The position numbers and the translations under genes are program-made. 64,000 bases of DNA from JAAZLS01 sp964463285 (GTDB lineage Bacteria > Bacillota > Dethiobacteria > DTU022): positions 1 to 64,000 of the forward strand of contig CAYXBB010000003.1 of the NCBI GenBank assembly GCA_964463285.1. The letters run 5' to 3'. This document shows, piece by piece, positions 25,977-35,574 of the stretch (position 1 is its first letter; the number at the start of each line of letters is the position of its first letter). The notes under the pieces were generated by a model that ran no database searches, was not told the origin of the DNA, and was given only the letters and a program-made list of their open reading frames with translations.

Positions 25977-26342
25977 TTAGCACGTTCGTGGGTTGGGCAA
26001 ACCGGCAATACGCCGAGCGCCGTTTTTTATACCTCCCGGGAAAAGGTTTTCAATAGCAAGCATACTCAACCCGGTACCTTTGGTCAGTTGCCGATTCAAT
26101 GGTGCCCGGCCATGGTAACTATAAAAATCGCGCATGAACTGAATTACTTTCCAATGATCTTCACCAAGTTCAAATCCGCTCTCCAGGGCCATAGCTTCCG
26201 CAATTTCTTTATGCCAGTCTCCGGATCGCCAAAAAAAACCTTCGTCGTCAAAAACTATACTACGCCCGGCAATGATCCGGTAACCGCGGCGGCCGGGTTC
26301 ACCCGGCCGCCCGGTATTTTCCACAGGCCCATCGGTGCTCAT
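25977..26342 (-). CDS. TusE/DsrC-family sulfur-carrier-like protein
   Basis: A 121-residue protein with DsrC/TusE features: FDDEGFFWRSGDWHKEIAEAMA, LGEDHWKVIQFMRDFY, LFPGGIKNGARRIAGLPNPRTC. The C-terminal Cys is the last residue. The second Cys of DsrC (11 residues earlier) is an Arg here, as in TusE-type proteins that carry one persulfide. It starts at an ATG overlapping the stop of the aldehyde oxidoreductase gene by one base, so they are translationally coupled. It might supply sulfur for the Mo active site, but that is speculation. Confidence 0.78.
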   Translation of the reverse strand: MSTDGPVENTGRPGEPGRRGYRIIAGRSIVFDDEGFFWRSGDWHKEIAEAMALESGFELGEDHWKVIQFMRDFYSYHGRAPLNRQLTKGTGLSMLAIENLFPGGIKNGARRIAGLPNPRTC

Positions 26343-29014
26343 CAGGGCCGGGAGCCAGCCAGGGTCGCTTTAATCTTTTCCGGCGTGGCCGGCAGATCGC
26401 AAATCCAGACCCCTGCCGCATTTTTAATTGCGCTGATGATCGCCGGTGCGGTGGGCAGCAGCGTTAATTCGCCGATCCCGGTAGAACCTTTAGTTCCCCG
26501 TTCCCTGGGGGTTTCCCGAATGATCGATTCCATCTCAAAAGAATCGTTAATTGTAGGGAATTTAAATGTAACCCAATCCTTGGTTTTACCGGCAACATAC
26601 TCTTCGCGCAGAGCATAGCCGGCGCCCATATCTGCGCCGCCCTCCAGTTGCCCTTCAAAATTATGAGGGTTGATAACCGGACCGGCATCAACTGCAGTGG
26701 TCATTTTCAGGATTTTAACCGCTCCGGTTTCTGTGTTTACCTCTAGCTCGGCCATTTGTAGAGCCATCACCTGGGATTCGAAAGAAGCTCCCTGCCCGGT
26801 TTTGGGATCCATTGCATCGTCGGCGGGAACCTCTTGAAGCGTGGCCTTTCTGCCCATAAAGCGGGTGGGGTAACCGGCATCTTTAAGCCCTTGGTGGGTA
26901 CTTGTACCGGATTCGTTCATAGCCTGCTTAAGCTGATCTAGAGCATCTAACAGGGCTCCGCCCGCCATATAGGTCATGCGGCTACCGGCTGCAAACCCGG
27001 TAGCCGGGGTTAGTTCAGTATTCCGGGTTTGAAGGCGAACCTTATCCAAGGGCAGGTTCAGTCCGTCCGCAGCCAGCTGGGTAAGCATGGAATCATTGCC
27101 TTCACCGGGATCAGCCACCCCCGCATACACGGTTACACCACCATCAGGATCTATTTCCAGCGCCACCAGAGCTTCATCTGCCGGATCACCGATGCCAAAC
27201 GCTCCTGCTGCCAGGCCTACACCACGCTTAACAATCCCTTTCTGATGCTCACGCGCTTCGCGACAGGCCCGCTCATAGTGCGGCTTCATAGCCTCACACA
27301 GCTCGGGGAAGGGCCACTGGTTCACCTGGATACCGGTTGAGGTAACCTGTCCCGGCTGTAGCGAATTTTGCAGCCGGAACTGCAGGGGGTCTATACCAGC
27401 CTTGTCGGCCAACATGTTTACCGCACATTCTACCGCAAAGTTTGATTGCGGCGGCCCGGCCCCTCGGGCCGCAGAACCCCAGGGGTTGTTGGTGTAAACC
27501 AGCCGGCTATTGGTCCGGATGTTTGGAATATGGTAGGCGCTGGTCAACATTAACAAAGAGCGCCGGATAATGTCATCTCCAATTGAATGGTATGCGCCGT
27601 TATCCACCAGTATATCCATTTCAAGAGCGCTCAGTCGGCCTTCTTTGTCTGCACCGAGTTTAACTTGCATCTCGTAGGGATGTCTCTTGGGGGTCATTTG
27701 TAAGGTTTCGCTTAAACTGGGAATATAGCGAACCGGTCGTCTAAAATGTAAGGCTGCCGCCCCGACGAGATCCTCAGAGGTAATCTCCAGCTTGATTCCA
27801 AATTGTCCTCCCGCCTGGGCTTCTTCATAGCGCATATTCTCCCAGCCAAGGGCATCCTGGAGCATTTGTAAGTGGTAGTGTATATCGATACTGCGGCCAA
27901 TAATCACCAGCTGGGCATCTTCCCCCTCTCCCTCCAGATAAGCCACACTGGCTTCCGTCTCCAGGGGGGCCTGATGATTAATCTGAGTGGTAAAATGGTT
28001 TTCTATCACTGCCGTTGCTTCGTTGAAACCCTTTTGGGCATCGCCTCTGATCAGTGGCTTGGTATAACAGAGATTTGGCCATTGGTCATGCACCTGAACA
28101 GCTCCCTCAACCAGTGCTTTATGCGTTGAATCCAGAACCGGCAACAGCTCGTAATCCACTTTTACCGCCCGGGCCGCTTCCAATGCCTGCTCCCTGGTCT
28201 CTGCCACCACCGCCGCTACCGGATCACCGATAAAACGCACTTTATCTTCGCAAAGAACAGGCCGATCATCAATAGCCATTAGCAGGCGATTCGTCCCCTT
28301 TACATCCTTCGCAGTTATCACACCAATCACACCCGGCATTTTTTCCGCTTCCGAGTAATCGATATTTTTGATCAGGGCATGAGGATGAGGACTGCGCACG
28401 GCGGCCAGTTCCAGGGAACCGGGAATAACAATATCGGCAGTATATTTGGCCATTCCGCAGGCCATAATCATGGCAGTAGGACGGGGATGTGAAACCCCGA
28501 TCTTGGGGCCGTGGGGATCTGGACGCACATCCTCCGGCTTAACCTCACCGCGCAAAAAGCGACCGGCAAGTTTAACGGCTTCAATGATCTTGACGTAACC
28601 CGTGCAGCGACAAAGGTTGTGACGCAGGGCTTTTTTAATTTCTTCGGTTCCGGGGTTATTGTTTTCATCCAACAGGGCCTTTGTGGCCATGATCATCCCG
28701 GGGGTGCAAAAACCGCACTGGATTGCACCCGCCAACACAAACGCTTCCTGGATCAGATGCGGGTTATCCGGGGTGCCCAATCCCTCCACAGTGAGAACAT
28801 CGGCACCGTCTATTTTGGTTGCCTTAAGCAAACAGGATCTAACTGCTTTGCCGTCAACAATTACTGTGCAGGCACCGCACTGGCCGGCCTTGTCGCATGA
28901 TTGTTTGGGGCCGGTTAAATGTAGCTCATCACGAAGCAATTCCAGTAAGGTCAGTTTGGAATCAACCACCGCCTCCTGAAACACACCGTTAACCTTGAAT
29001 TTAATCTTGTTCAA
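26342..29014 (-). CDS. molybdenum aldehyde oxidoreductase (MOP type, FAD-free)
   Basis: An 890-residue xanthine-oxidase-family enzyme. Residues 1-160 carry two [2Fe-2S] domains: Cys 40, 46, 49 and 61 (plant type), then Cys 100, 103, 135 and 137. The rest is the molybdopterin domain, with the active-site Glu in GIGELTLLP near the end. The FAD domain is absent, and the size and layout match Desulfovibrio aldehyde oxidoreductase (MOP). It oxidises aldehydes, purines or related rings using Mo cofactor. The start is TTG 29014 with GGAGGG 6 bases upstream; the ATG in the overlapping frame is followed by an immediate stop. A Moco-type RNA element and terminator lie upstream. Confidence 0.9.
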   Translation of the reverse strand: MNKIKFKVNGVFQEAVVDSKLTLLELLRDELHLTGPKQSCDKAGQCGACTVIVDGKAVRSCLLKATKIDGADVLTVEGLGTPDNPHLIQEAFVLAGAIQCGFCTPGMIMATKALLDENNNPGTEEIKKALRHNLCRCTGYVKIIEAVKLAGRFLRGEVKPEDVRPDPHGPKIGVSHPRPTAMIMACGMAKYTADIVIPGSLELAAVRSPHPHALIKNIDYSEAEKMPGVIGVITAKDVKGTNRLLMAIDDRPVLCEDKVRFIGDPVAAVVAETREQALEAARAVKVDYELLPVLDSTHKALVEGAVQVHDQWPNLCYTKPLIRGDAQKGFNEATAVIENHFTTQINHQAPLETEASVAYLEGEGEDAQLVIIGRSIDIHYHLQMLQDALGWENMRYEEAQAGGQFGIKLEITSEDLVGAAALHFRRPVRYIPSLSETLQMTPKRHPYEMQVKLGADKEGRLSALEMDILVDNGAYHSIGDDIIRRSLLMLTSAYHIPNIRTNSRLVYTNNPWGSAARGAGPPQSNFAVECAVNMLADKAGIDPLQFRLQNSLQPGQVTSTGIQVNQWPFPELCEAMKPHYERACREAREHQKGIVKRGVGLAAGAFGIGDPADEALVALEIDPDGGVTVYAGVADPGEGNDSMLTQLAADGLNLPLDKVRLQTRNTELTPATGFAAGSRMTYMAGGALLDALDQLKQAMNESGTSTHQGLKDAGYPTRFMGRKATLQEVPADDAMDPKTGQGASFESQVMALQMAELEVNTETGAVKILKMTTAVDAGPVINPHNFEGQLEGGADMGAGYALREEYVAGKTKDWVTFKFPTINDSFEMESIIRETPRERGTKGSTGIGELTLLPTAPAIISAIKNAAGVWICDLPATPEKIKATLAGSRP

Positions 29015-29253
29015 TACATTCCCTCCATTGCAAGTTGAATGTGGAGACACTGCTTTCTAATTGTTAAAGTATTTCACCCCTTTCGGCAATTATTCCCAAG
29101 GCGTTTTACCCTGCCGGAAATATTATCGCAAGGGTTTCCGGCAACCGATTGTTAAGATAACCGCAGCTATAGTCATGCACACAGATGAACTGAAAAAAAC
29201 TGATCTTTTAACGTATTTTAGGTTTCCAGAGTTATATATACTAATTAAATTAC

Positions 29254-29292
29254 AAAATAAAAAATCACTATCGCCAATATGGAATAGTGATT
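29254..29292 (-). terminator. attenuator terminator in the aldehyde oxidoreductase leader
   Basis: On the minus strand AATCACTAT/ATAGTGATT forms a 9-bp stem (29263-29271 and 29284-29292) followed by TTTTATTTT. It sits between the aptamer-like element and the coding start. Confidence 0.85.
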
Positions 29293-29315
29293 AGCAAGTT
29301 ACGCATAAAAAATAG

Positions 29316-29411
29316 CCTTCTTTCCACATTGGGAGGTATAACCGTTTCCAGTTATGCCCTACTGCCTATAGTTCATGGCGGGTTATGCCTGTAGATACCA
29401 TAGGTCGAAGG
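29316..29411 (-). ncRNA. candidate Moco-type riboswitch aptamer, aldehyde oxidoreductase copy
   Basis: The same core as the modD copy: P1 CCTTC/GAAGG, ATGG...CCATGAAC, AGGG/CCTCCC pairing and AACTG-GAAA-CGGTT, ending GGAAAGAAGG. It is about 96 bases long. The downstream enzyme needs Mo cofactor, which fits a cofactor-sensing RNA. Confidence 0.72.
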
Positions 29412-29447
29412 AGAGTTGGTATTTATTTGACAGGTCTGACCATTATG

Positions 29448-29476
29448 ATTATACTATACAAGTTTACGCTGATCAA
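29448..29476 (-). promoter_or_regulatory. promoter of the aldehyde oxidoreductase operon
   Basis: TTGATC and TATAAT with a 17-base spacer on the minus strand, 37 bases upstream of the aptamer. The rest of the gene-free stretch up to the next gene at 29668 shows no gene. Confidence 0.65.
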
Positions 29477-29667
29477 GCTTGGGGAAACAGCCTTGTATTT
29501 GTTTTCCAAGTACTCTTGCAACCGGGTAGATTACCGCAGCTACATTACTGCTTGATGTTTTAACTTTAACCGGATTTTCCTTTTTTATCTGATTTGACCT
29601 CCATTCCAAGACAATATCTGCTATAGTATTTCTAAAGAAGCTTGATTAATCGAAAGTTTGGTGATCT

Positions 29668-30615
29668 ATGACTGGCCCCCGATCAAAAAAAATAACTATG
29701 TACGCCCTTATGTCTATACTGGCTGTTGCCTGGGGCCTGGATTATGTAGCCGTAAAAAAATGCCTGGGCGCTTTAGATGTACCCATACTGCTGTTTTTCC
29801 GCTACTGCCTGGCCATGTGCGCCGTATTTATAATTAAAATGTTCATGGACCGTAAGTTTTACCTGCATAAGCAAGATATTATCTGGCTAATATTGAGCGC
29901 CATTACCGGAGAGATTGGCTGTTTATCCTTGGAATATTTCAGCATCGACTATTTGCCCCTATCCATATTAACCCTGATCCTGGCCTGTGTACCCATCGTC
30001 TCCATCCTTATTGAAAAAGTGCTGTACAGCAAACCCATCACCGGATTTATGTTACTGGGTGCAATTGGCTCCCTCCTGGGTGTAGGCATCATCATTGGCG
30101 CCGATTTCGGAGAGCTTTTTCAGGGCAGACTTATCGGTTATCTACTGGCCTTGGGGGCGGTGCTGTGCTGGAACGCCTATAATTTTATAACGGCTAGACT
30201 TCAGGATCGCTATTCTGATATTTCGCTTTCTTTTTTCCAAATTGCCTGCACCGCCTTGCTACTGGCTCCCTATGCTTTGCGCCACCTTCCGGATTCCGGC
30301 CTGATAACCGGAGAGGTGTTTTCCTGGCTTTTATTTTTAGGGATGTTTAGCTCCGGCATCGGCTTTGTAATTTATGTTCGCTCCCTGGATATCTTGGGAG
30401 TAACCCCCACAGCGCTTTTCTCCAACTTTATGCCGGTAAGCACGGCCTTTTTAAGTTGGGTGTTTTTTAAAGAGATGATTTTACCCATACAGATATTCGG
30501 CGGGATAATTGTGATTGCCTCCGCTTGCCTGGTGATCTATGAAAAGGGAAGATCGGAAAGTGCCGCTTCTTTAAAAATTTCCACCGCCTCCTTATTTAGA
30601 CTGAAAGAAGAATAA
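29668..30615 (+). CDS. EamA/DMT-family transporter
   Basis: A 315-residue membrane protein with ten transmembrane helices in two EamA repeats. Typical motifs are ILAVAWGLDYVAVKKCL near the N-terminus and the second-repeat SSGIGFVIYVRSLDILG. Members export amino acids, nucleobases or other metabolites. The SD is weak (GGTGAT). It stands alone between the aldehyde oxidoreductase leader and the convergent folD. Substrate unknown. Confidence 0.9.
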   Translation: MTGPRSKKITMYALMSILAVAWGLDYVAVKKCLGALDVPILLFFRYCLAMCAVFIIKMFMDRKFYLHKQDIIWLILSAITGEIGCLSLEYFSIDYLPLSILTLILACVPIVSILIEKVLYSKPITGFMLLGAIGSLLGVGIIIGADFGELFQGRLIGYLLALGAVLCWNAYNFITARLQDRYSDISLSFFQIACTALLLAPYALRHLPDSGLITGEVFSWLLFLGMFSSGIGFVIYVRSLDILGVTPTALFSNFMPVSTAFLSWVFFKEMILPIQIFGGIIVIASACLVIYEKGRSESAASLKISTASLFRLKEE

Positions 30616-30769
30616 AGATCAATAGGGGGCAATGGAGAAGGCCCAACTACCTGTTAATAGCAGATGGTTGAGCCTTACCTTACGCAATACTTTCTATTTT
30701 GCTTTATGTAAGTTATCCCCTATACCCCGCTCCAATATTTGGGTTGCCCCGGCCGATTTATGCTGCAGG

Positions 30770-31630
30770 TTATAATTTGTGCTGCATTTCACAGGCCATC
30801 ACGGTGTGCTTACAAAGAACAATGGTGGTCACCGAGCCCACTCCCCCGGGAACTGGAGAAATTTTATTCACTACTGGCTCCACGGCATCAAAATTCACAT
30901 CTCCGCAATATTTACCGGGATTATCCGGATCCGCATTGATCCCAACGTCTATAACAATTTGCTCCGGTTTGACATAACTGCTGTCGATCATCTTGGCCCG
31001 GCCCACCGCGGCTACCAGGATGTCTGCAGCCGCACATACCTGGTCCAAGTTCTGAGTACGGGAGTGACATATTGTAACTGTAGCATGTTCGCGCAGCAGC
31101 AACATCGCCACCGGTTTTCCCACCACCATAGAGCGCCCGACCACGGCAACCTTTTTCCCTTTCAACGGGATATCATAGAACCTCAACATTTCCATACAGG
31201 CAGTAGGGGTGCACGGTGGGAAACCGCTCTGATCGTCTGCAAAAACCTTTCCGGCACTGCCCAGGGTCATGCAATCGACATCCTTCTCTACCGGAATCAG
31301 GGAGCGGATCTTTTTTTCATCAAGATGCTTCGGCAACGGGGCAAACATCAAAATGCCGTGAATGGAGCCATCCGCTCCCACTGTAAGTACCGCTTTCTCA
31401 AACTGCTCCTGGGTAACCTCCGCAGGATATTCGAAAATTTCATAGGACAGCCCGATACCTTCACCGGTTTTTTTGATCCCGCCTTCATAAAAAAGATCAT
31501 CCGGGTTGGCACCCACCCGGATGATCCCGATTTTAGGAGTGATCCCCCTTGTTTTAAGGGCTTCCACTCTCCGAATCAGATCCTCCTTCATAGCATCGGC
31601 CACGGGCTTACCTCTCAATCTTTCCGCCAT
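30770..31630 (-). CDS. folD: methylene-THF dehydrogenase/methenyl-THF cyclohydrolase FolD
   Basis: A 286-residue FolD with the NADP site VVGRSMVVGKPVAMLL (about 163-178) and substrate residues in PLPKHLDEKKI. The usual catalytic Tyr-x3-Lys is present as FYEGGIKK, although surrounding residues differ from the common SxxYVxxK form. It interconverts methylene-, methenyl- and formyl-THF. It lies downstream of fchA on the same strand, so the methenyl cyclohydrolase step may be duplicated. In anaerobes this pairing serves one-carbon and Wood-Ljungdahl-type flux. Confidence 0.92.
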   Translation of the reverse strand: MAERLRGKPVADAMKEDLIRRVEALKTRGITPKIGIIRVGANPDDLFYEGGIKKTGEGIGLSYEIFEYPAEVTQEQFEKAVLTVGADGSIHGILMFAPLPKHLDEKKIRSLIPVEKDVDCMTLGSAGKVFADDQSGFPPCTPTACMEMLRFYDIPLKGKKVAVVGRSMVVGKPVAMLLLREHATVTICHSRTQNLDQVCAAADILVAAVGRAKMIDSSYVKPEQIVIDVGINADPDNPGKYCGDVNFDAVEPVVNKISPVPGGVGSVTTIVLCKHTVMACEMQHKL

Positions 31631-31649
31631 TGTCCCAACCTCCTCGCCT

Positions 31650-32282
31650 CTATTTTTTTATCTTGCCGATAACCAGCTCCAGCGTTTCATCGGCAGTTTT
31701 CACACCATTTTTTAAAAGTTGATCCATCTCCATGTTCACCTGGCTTACAAATTGCCGGTCCTTAATCGCACCCAGGTTGATAATCACATTGAGATAGGCG
31801 CTCTGCAGGGCTGCCTTCAAAAATGCCACACCGCAGCCTACATCCGAGATTGCCAGCATGGAACCGATCTCGCCCATGCGCTCATGAATCTTGATGCCCC
31901 GGTAGGCCTGGCGCATGATTTCCAGGGGGACAGAAAGGGCCACTTTGGAACATTCTTCAAGAGTTTTCTCTTTATGGGCTGCCTCCTCAGAGGTTGCTTT
32001 CGGCAAGCTATAAGCCTTGGCCAGCGGTTTAAAAGCCTCAGCATCTTCATCTACCAGCGCTTTCAAACGTTTTATGATCCCGTTGCCTTCTTTCAGAAGG
32101 GCCTTAACTTCATCTTCTACCGCAGCATATTTTTTTTTGCCCACAGTAAGGTTGCCCACCATGTTAGATAGAGCCATCCCTATAGCTCCGCCCATAGCGG
32201 CCGCCCCGCCGCCGCCTGGTGTTGGATCCTTGGAGGCCAGTACATCCAAAAAATAATCACAGCTGTTTGACAACATGGCCAT
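31650..32282 (-). CDS. fchA: methenyl-THF cyclohydrolase, FTCD_C family (FchA)
   Basis: A 210-residue all-helical protein of the formiminotransferase-cyclodeaminase C-terminal family. The N-terminal SKDPTPGGGGAAAMGGAIG (about 17-35) and VGCGVAFLKAAL are typical. It converts methenyl-THF to formyl-THF in one-carbon metabolism. The ATG at 32282 has AAAGGA 8 bases upstream; an ATG 9 bases earlier overlaps the SD. folD follows after 19 bases, forming a two-gene unit. Confidence 0.92.
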   Translation of the reverse strand: MAMLSNSCDYFLDVLASKDPTPGGGGAAAMGGAIGMALSNMVGNLTVGKKKYAAVEDEVKALLKEGNGIIKRLKALVDEDAEAFKPLAKAYSLPKATSEEAAHKEKTLEECSKVALSVPLEIMRQAYRGIKIHERMGEIGSMLAISDVGCGVAFLKAALQSAYLNVIINLGAIKDRQFVSQVNMEMDQLLKNGVKTADETLELVIGKIKK

Positions 32283-32620
32283 AAACAACATCCTTTCATT
32301 AATTGTTGATCCGGGTCCGCCTCCTTAATGTTTCGTACCCCATACCCCACGGAGGAGGTTTATGGGTATTCACACACCCTGCTTACACTAAGCAGTGGTT
32401 CTTTGATGTTCCTACCCCGCGGGTTTTCTTGGTTTTTTCCGCCTTTTCAGAAAAAACGAGCTCTTCCACTGCAAGACAGTAGAACCGATCCTGTCCTGCA
32501 GTTGTTGTAAGACCCTAACACTTTCCTGCTGATTACTTCCAGATCCGCACCCAAATTCCTTCCATGATGATCACTTTTTAACAAAGAGAATATCCAAAAT
32601 AGGGGGAATAATTGGGAGGG
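32283..32620. other. gene-free leader upstream of fchA
   Basis: No gene seen. On the minus strand the leader of fchA-folD contains CTGCTTA/TAAGCAG (32379-32395) and an 11-bp imperfect hairpin CTGCAGGACAG/CTGTCTTGCAG (about 32470-32502). I compared it with the tetrahydrofolate riboswitch pattern and could not match it. Confidence 0.3.
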
Positions 32621-32652
32621 AAATAAAAAATGGGGGAGAAACTGCCCCCATT
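32621..32652 (-). terminator. intrinsic terminator of the dnaJ-cbpM-clpB operon
   Basis: On the minus strand AATGGGGG/CCCCCATT (32645-32652 and 32629-32636) followed by TTTTATTT, 44 bases after the clpB stop. Confidence 0.85.
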
Positions 32653-32695
32653 GTCGAGAAACATTCAATTAGTTAAAACCCATAATAATCCTTCC

Positions 32696-35284
32696 TTATG
32701 TCAATTCCAGGCCCACAGGGCTGCGGCTTAATGTAACAGTACTTTTATCACTGATCCCGCCGGAGACGATGCGCCGGGATAGCGGGGTTTCCACTGCATT
32801 TTGTATGGCCCTCTTCAGGGGGCGGGCGCCAAAGGCCGGATCGTAGCCCTGTTCAGCCAAATAATCCACCACCGCCTCGTCCCACCTAAGAATAATTCCG
32901 GTACCCTTCTCTACCCGTTCTGCCAGACGGTGCAGCAACAGATCGGTAATTTTCCCAATTTGTTCTCGTTCCAGCGCCCGAAAGACTATGGTTTCGTCCA
33001 CCCGATTCAGGAACTCAGGACGGAAATATTGACGCAGCAGAGACAGCACTGCCGTTTTTATTTCCTCATAATCGCTCCCCCGTTCCTGAAATTCCAGGAT
33101 TTCCTTGCCACCAATGTTGGAGGTCATGATCACGATAGTATTTCGAAAGTCCACCGTGCGACCACGCCCATCGGTAAGCCGGCCGTCGTCTAAAATCTGC
33201 AACAGCACGTTGAAAACATCCTGATGGGCTTTTTCAATTTCATCCAGCAAAAGGACAGTGTACGGTTGGCGCCGTACCGCCTCGGTAAGCTGTCCGCCCT
33301 CGTCATAGCCCACATAACCCGGGGGCGCCCCAATCAAGCGAGCTACCGTATGCTTCTCCATGTACTCGGACATGTCCAGGCGAACCATGTTTCGCTCATC
33401 GTCAAACAGTGCTTCCGCCAGGGCGCGGCTCAGTTCAGTTTTCCCCACTCCCGTGGGCCCCAAGAAGATAAAGCTCCCCACCGGTCGGTGCGGGTCCTTA
33501 ATGCCGCTGCGCGCCCTAAGCACTGCGTCAGCCACGGCCTGGACCGCATCATCCTGACCTACTACCCGTCGATGCAGGATCTCCTCCAGATGGAGCAGCT
33601 TTTCCAGCTCTCCTTCACGCAACCGGCTCACCGGGATCCCGGTCCAGCGACTAACCACCTGGGCAATTTCTTCTTCGCCCACCTCTTCGTGGAGCAACAT
33701 GGTCTGCTTCTGCTTGCCGGCCAATAGTTCTTCTTCGGCTTTCAGACGCCGCTCCAACTCGTTTAGACGGCCGTATTTCAGCTCGGCGGCCCTGTTTAAA
33801 TCGTATTCTCGCTCGGCCCGTTCGATTTCGGTGCGCACCTCCTCAATTTCCTTTTTGATCATGCGCACCTGTCCGATAGAGTTTTTTTCGTCCTGCCACT
33901 GAGCCTGCATAGCGCCGGCCTCGCCGCGCAGATCGGCCAGTTCCTCCTGCAGCCGGACCAATCGTTCCGCAGAAGCCGGATCCCGTTCTTTTTTCAAAGC
34001 AGCTTCTTCGATCTCCAGTTGCATCACCCGCCGGTTGATCTCGTCCAGGGCGGCAGGAAGGCTGTCAATCTGTGTACGCAGGCGGGCCGCGGCTTCGTCC
34101 ATCAGGTCGATGGCCTTGTCCGGCAGGAAACGATCGCTTATATAGCGATCCGAAAGAACCGCCGCCGCGATTAGCGCCCCGTCCTGGATGCGCACTCCGT
34201 GATGCACCTCGTAGCGTTCCTTCAGCCCCCGCAGGATGGAAACCGTATCCTCCACCGAAGGAGGAAGCACCATAATGGGCTGGAAACGCCTCTCCAGGGC
34301 GGCATCCTTTTCAATGTGCTTGCGGTATTCATCCAGGGTGGTAGCCCCGATAGCACGCAGCTCCCCCCGGGCCAGCATCGGTTTTAGCAGATTGCCGGCA
34401 TCCATAGCCCCTTCAGCCGCCCCGGCGCCGATTACCGTGTGCAACTCGTCGATGAATAAAACAATCGCACCTTCAGCGTCCTGCACCTCTTTTAAAACCG
34501 CCTTTAGACGTTCTTCAAATTCTCCCCGGTACTTGGCCCCGGCTACCAGGGAGCCCATATCCAGGGTAATTACACTTTTCTCCTTCAACCCTTCGGGAAC
34601 ATCCCGGGCCACAATGCGCCGGGCCAGACCTTCCACAATGGCCGTCTTTCCCACTCCCGGTTCGCCGATCAGCACCGGGTTGTTTTTGGTGCGCCGCGAA
34701 AGGATCTCGATTACCCGGCGGATCTCCTCGTCCCGCCCAATTACCGGATCCAGTTTCCCCTCCCGCGCCAAAGCAGTGAGATCGCGCCCATAACGTAGCA
34801 GCGCCTCGTAGGTTCCTTCAGGATTATCACTGGTGATGCGCTGGCTTCCGCGTATCCGGCGGAAAGATTGCAGCAAGGACTCCCGGCTAAGCCCTGCCTG
34901 GCGAAAAATGTTTTTGAGCTCTTCCTCGCTTTCCTCCAGCAGAGCCAGCAAAAGGTGCTCCACACTTACATAGTCATCTTTAAATTGCCTGGCCTCATTT
35001 TCCGCCCGGGCCAGGACCCGCGCCAGGGTAGAATCAATCTGCAGGGAACTTTTGTAACCGGTTACCCGGGGGATCTGATCGATCAGATGCTCCAGATCCC
35101 GGCGCAGTGATCCCGTATCCACTCCGGCCTGTTGCAGAAAACGGGTAGTAATTCCCTGCTCCTGATCCAACAGCGCCATTAAAAGGTGCTTCGAACCGAC
35201 CAGCTGGTGATTTCGGCCGGCGGCCGCCTGTTGGGCTGCAAACAGCGCTTCCTGTGCTTTCTGGGTAAAACGATTTAGATCCAT
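32696..35284 (-). CDS. clpB: ATP-dependent disaggregase ClpB
   Basis: An 862-residue Hsp100 protein with Clp_N repeats (about 1-145), AAA1 with Walker A GEPGVGKT (about 203) and arginine-rich sensor, a long coiled-coil middle domain (about 400-525), and AAA2 with GPTGVGKT (about 600). The ClpB-type C-terminus is present. With DnaK/DnaJ it resolves protein aggregates. The ATG at 35284 overlaps the cbpM stop by one base; a TTG one codon earlier is also possible. It is third in a chaperone operon with a clear terminator. Confidence 0.97.
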   Translation of the reverse strand: MDLNRFTQKAQEALFAAQQAAAGRNHQLVGSKHLLMALLDQEQGITTRFLQQAGVDTGSLRRDLEHLIDQIPRVTGYKSSLQIDSTLARVLARAENEARQFKDDYVSVEHLLLALLEESEEELKNIFRQAGLSRESLLQSFRRIRGSQRITSDNPEGTYEALLRYGRDLTALAREGKLDPVIGRDEEIRRVIEILSRRTKNNPVLIGEPGVGKTAIVEGLARRIVARDVPEGLKEKSVITLDMGSLVAGAKYRGEFEERLKAVLKEVQDAEGAIVLFIDELHTVIGAGAAEGAMDAGNLLKPMLARGELRAIGATTLDEYRKHIEKDAALERRFQPIMVLPPSVEDTVSILRGLKERYEVHHGVRIQDGALIAAAVLSDRYISDRFLPDKAIDLMDEAAARLRTQIDSLPAALDEINRRVMQLEIEEAALKKERDPASAERLVRLQEELADLRGEAGAMQAQWQDEKNSIGQVRMIKKEIEEVRTEIERAEREYDLNRAAELKYGRLNELERRLKAEEELLAGKQKQTMLLHEEVGEEEIAQVVSRWTGIPVSRLREGELEKLLHLEEILHRRVVGQDDAVQAVADAVLRARSGIKDPHRPVGSFIFLGPTGVGKTELSRALAEALFDDERNMVRLDMSEYMEKHTVARLIGAPPGYVGYDEGGQLTEAVRRQPYTVLLLDEIEKAHQDVFNVLLQILDDGRLTDGRGRTVDFRNTIVIMTSNIGGKEILEFQERGSDYEEIKTAVLSLLRQYFRPEFLNRVDETIVFRALEREQIGKITDLLLHRLAERVEKGTGIILRWDEAVVDYLAEQGYDPAFGARPLKRAIQNAVETPLSRRIVSGGISDKSTVTLSRSPVGLELT

Positions 35285-35574
35285 CAATCTTTCACCCGGC
35301 CTTTCTGGAGTGTTCGGATCTCATCTTCAAGGGTTTCAATACGTTCTAAAAGTTCCAGAATTACTGCGGCGCCCATCAAGTTTATCCCCAAAGAACGGCG
35401 GAGACGAAGGGCCTTGCGGATACGCCGCAGATCCTCCACCCGGATCTGATCTCCTTCCAGCTCGATCATTCCCAGTGACTGGAAGTGCTCGATTTGGGCG
35501 GGACGTAACTCCAGAGTGCGAATGCAGATCCTTTCCTCTCCGGTATATTCTTGGCAGACACGAACCAGTTTCAT
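35284..35574 (-). CDS. cbpM: chaperone modulator CbpM (MerR-like)
   Basis: A 96-residue protein with a MerR-like helical start (IEHFQSLGMIELEGDQIRVEDLRRIRKALRLRRSLGINLMG) and a coiled-coil end (LERIETLEDEIRTLQ). It fits CbpM, which inhibits the DnaJ homologue CbpA. It also resembles HspR, a heat-shock repressor, so a DNA-binding role cannot be excluded. The start overlaps the dnaJ stop by 4 bases. It lies between dnaJ and clpB. Confidence 0.82.
   Translation of the reverse strand: MKLVRVCQEYTGEERICIRTLELRPAQIEHFQSLGMIELEGDQIRVEDLRRIRKALRLRRSLGINLMGAAVILELLERIETLEDEIRTLQKGRVKD

Noticed and set aside
32283..32500. Possible tetrahydrofolate riboswitch before fchA-folD
   Set aside because: A GUGUGUGAAU-like stretch is present, but the remaining conserved positions and pairing of the THF motif could not be found.
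34236..34793. 185-residue plus-strand frame inside clpB
   Set aside because: Antisense to clpB, Ser/Arg-rich composition typical of shadow frames.
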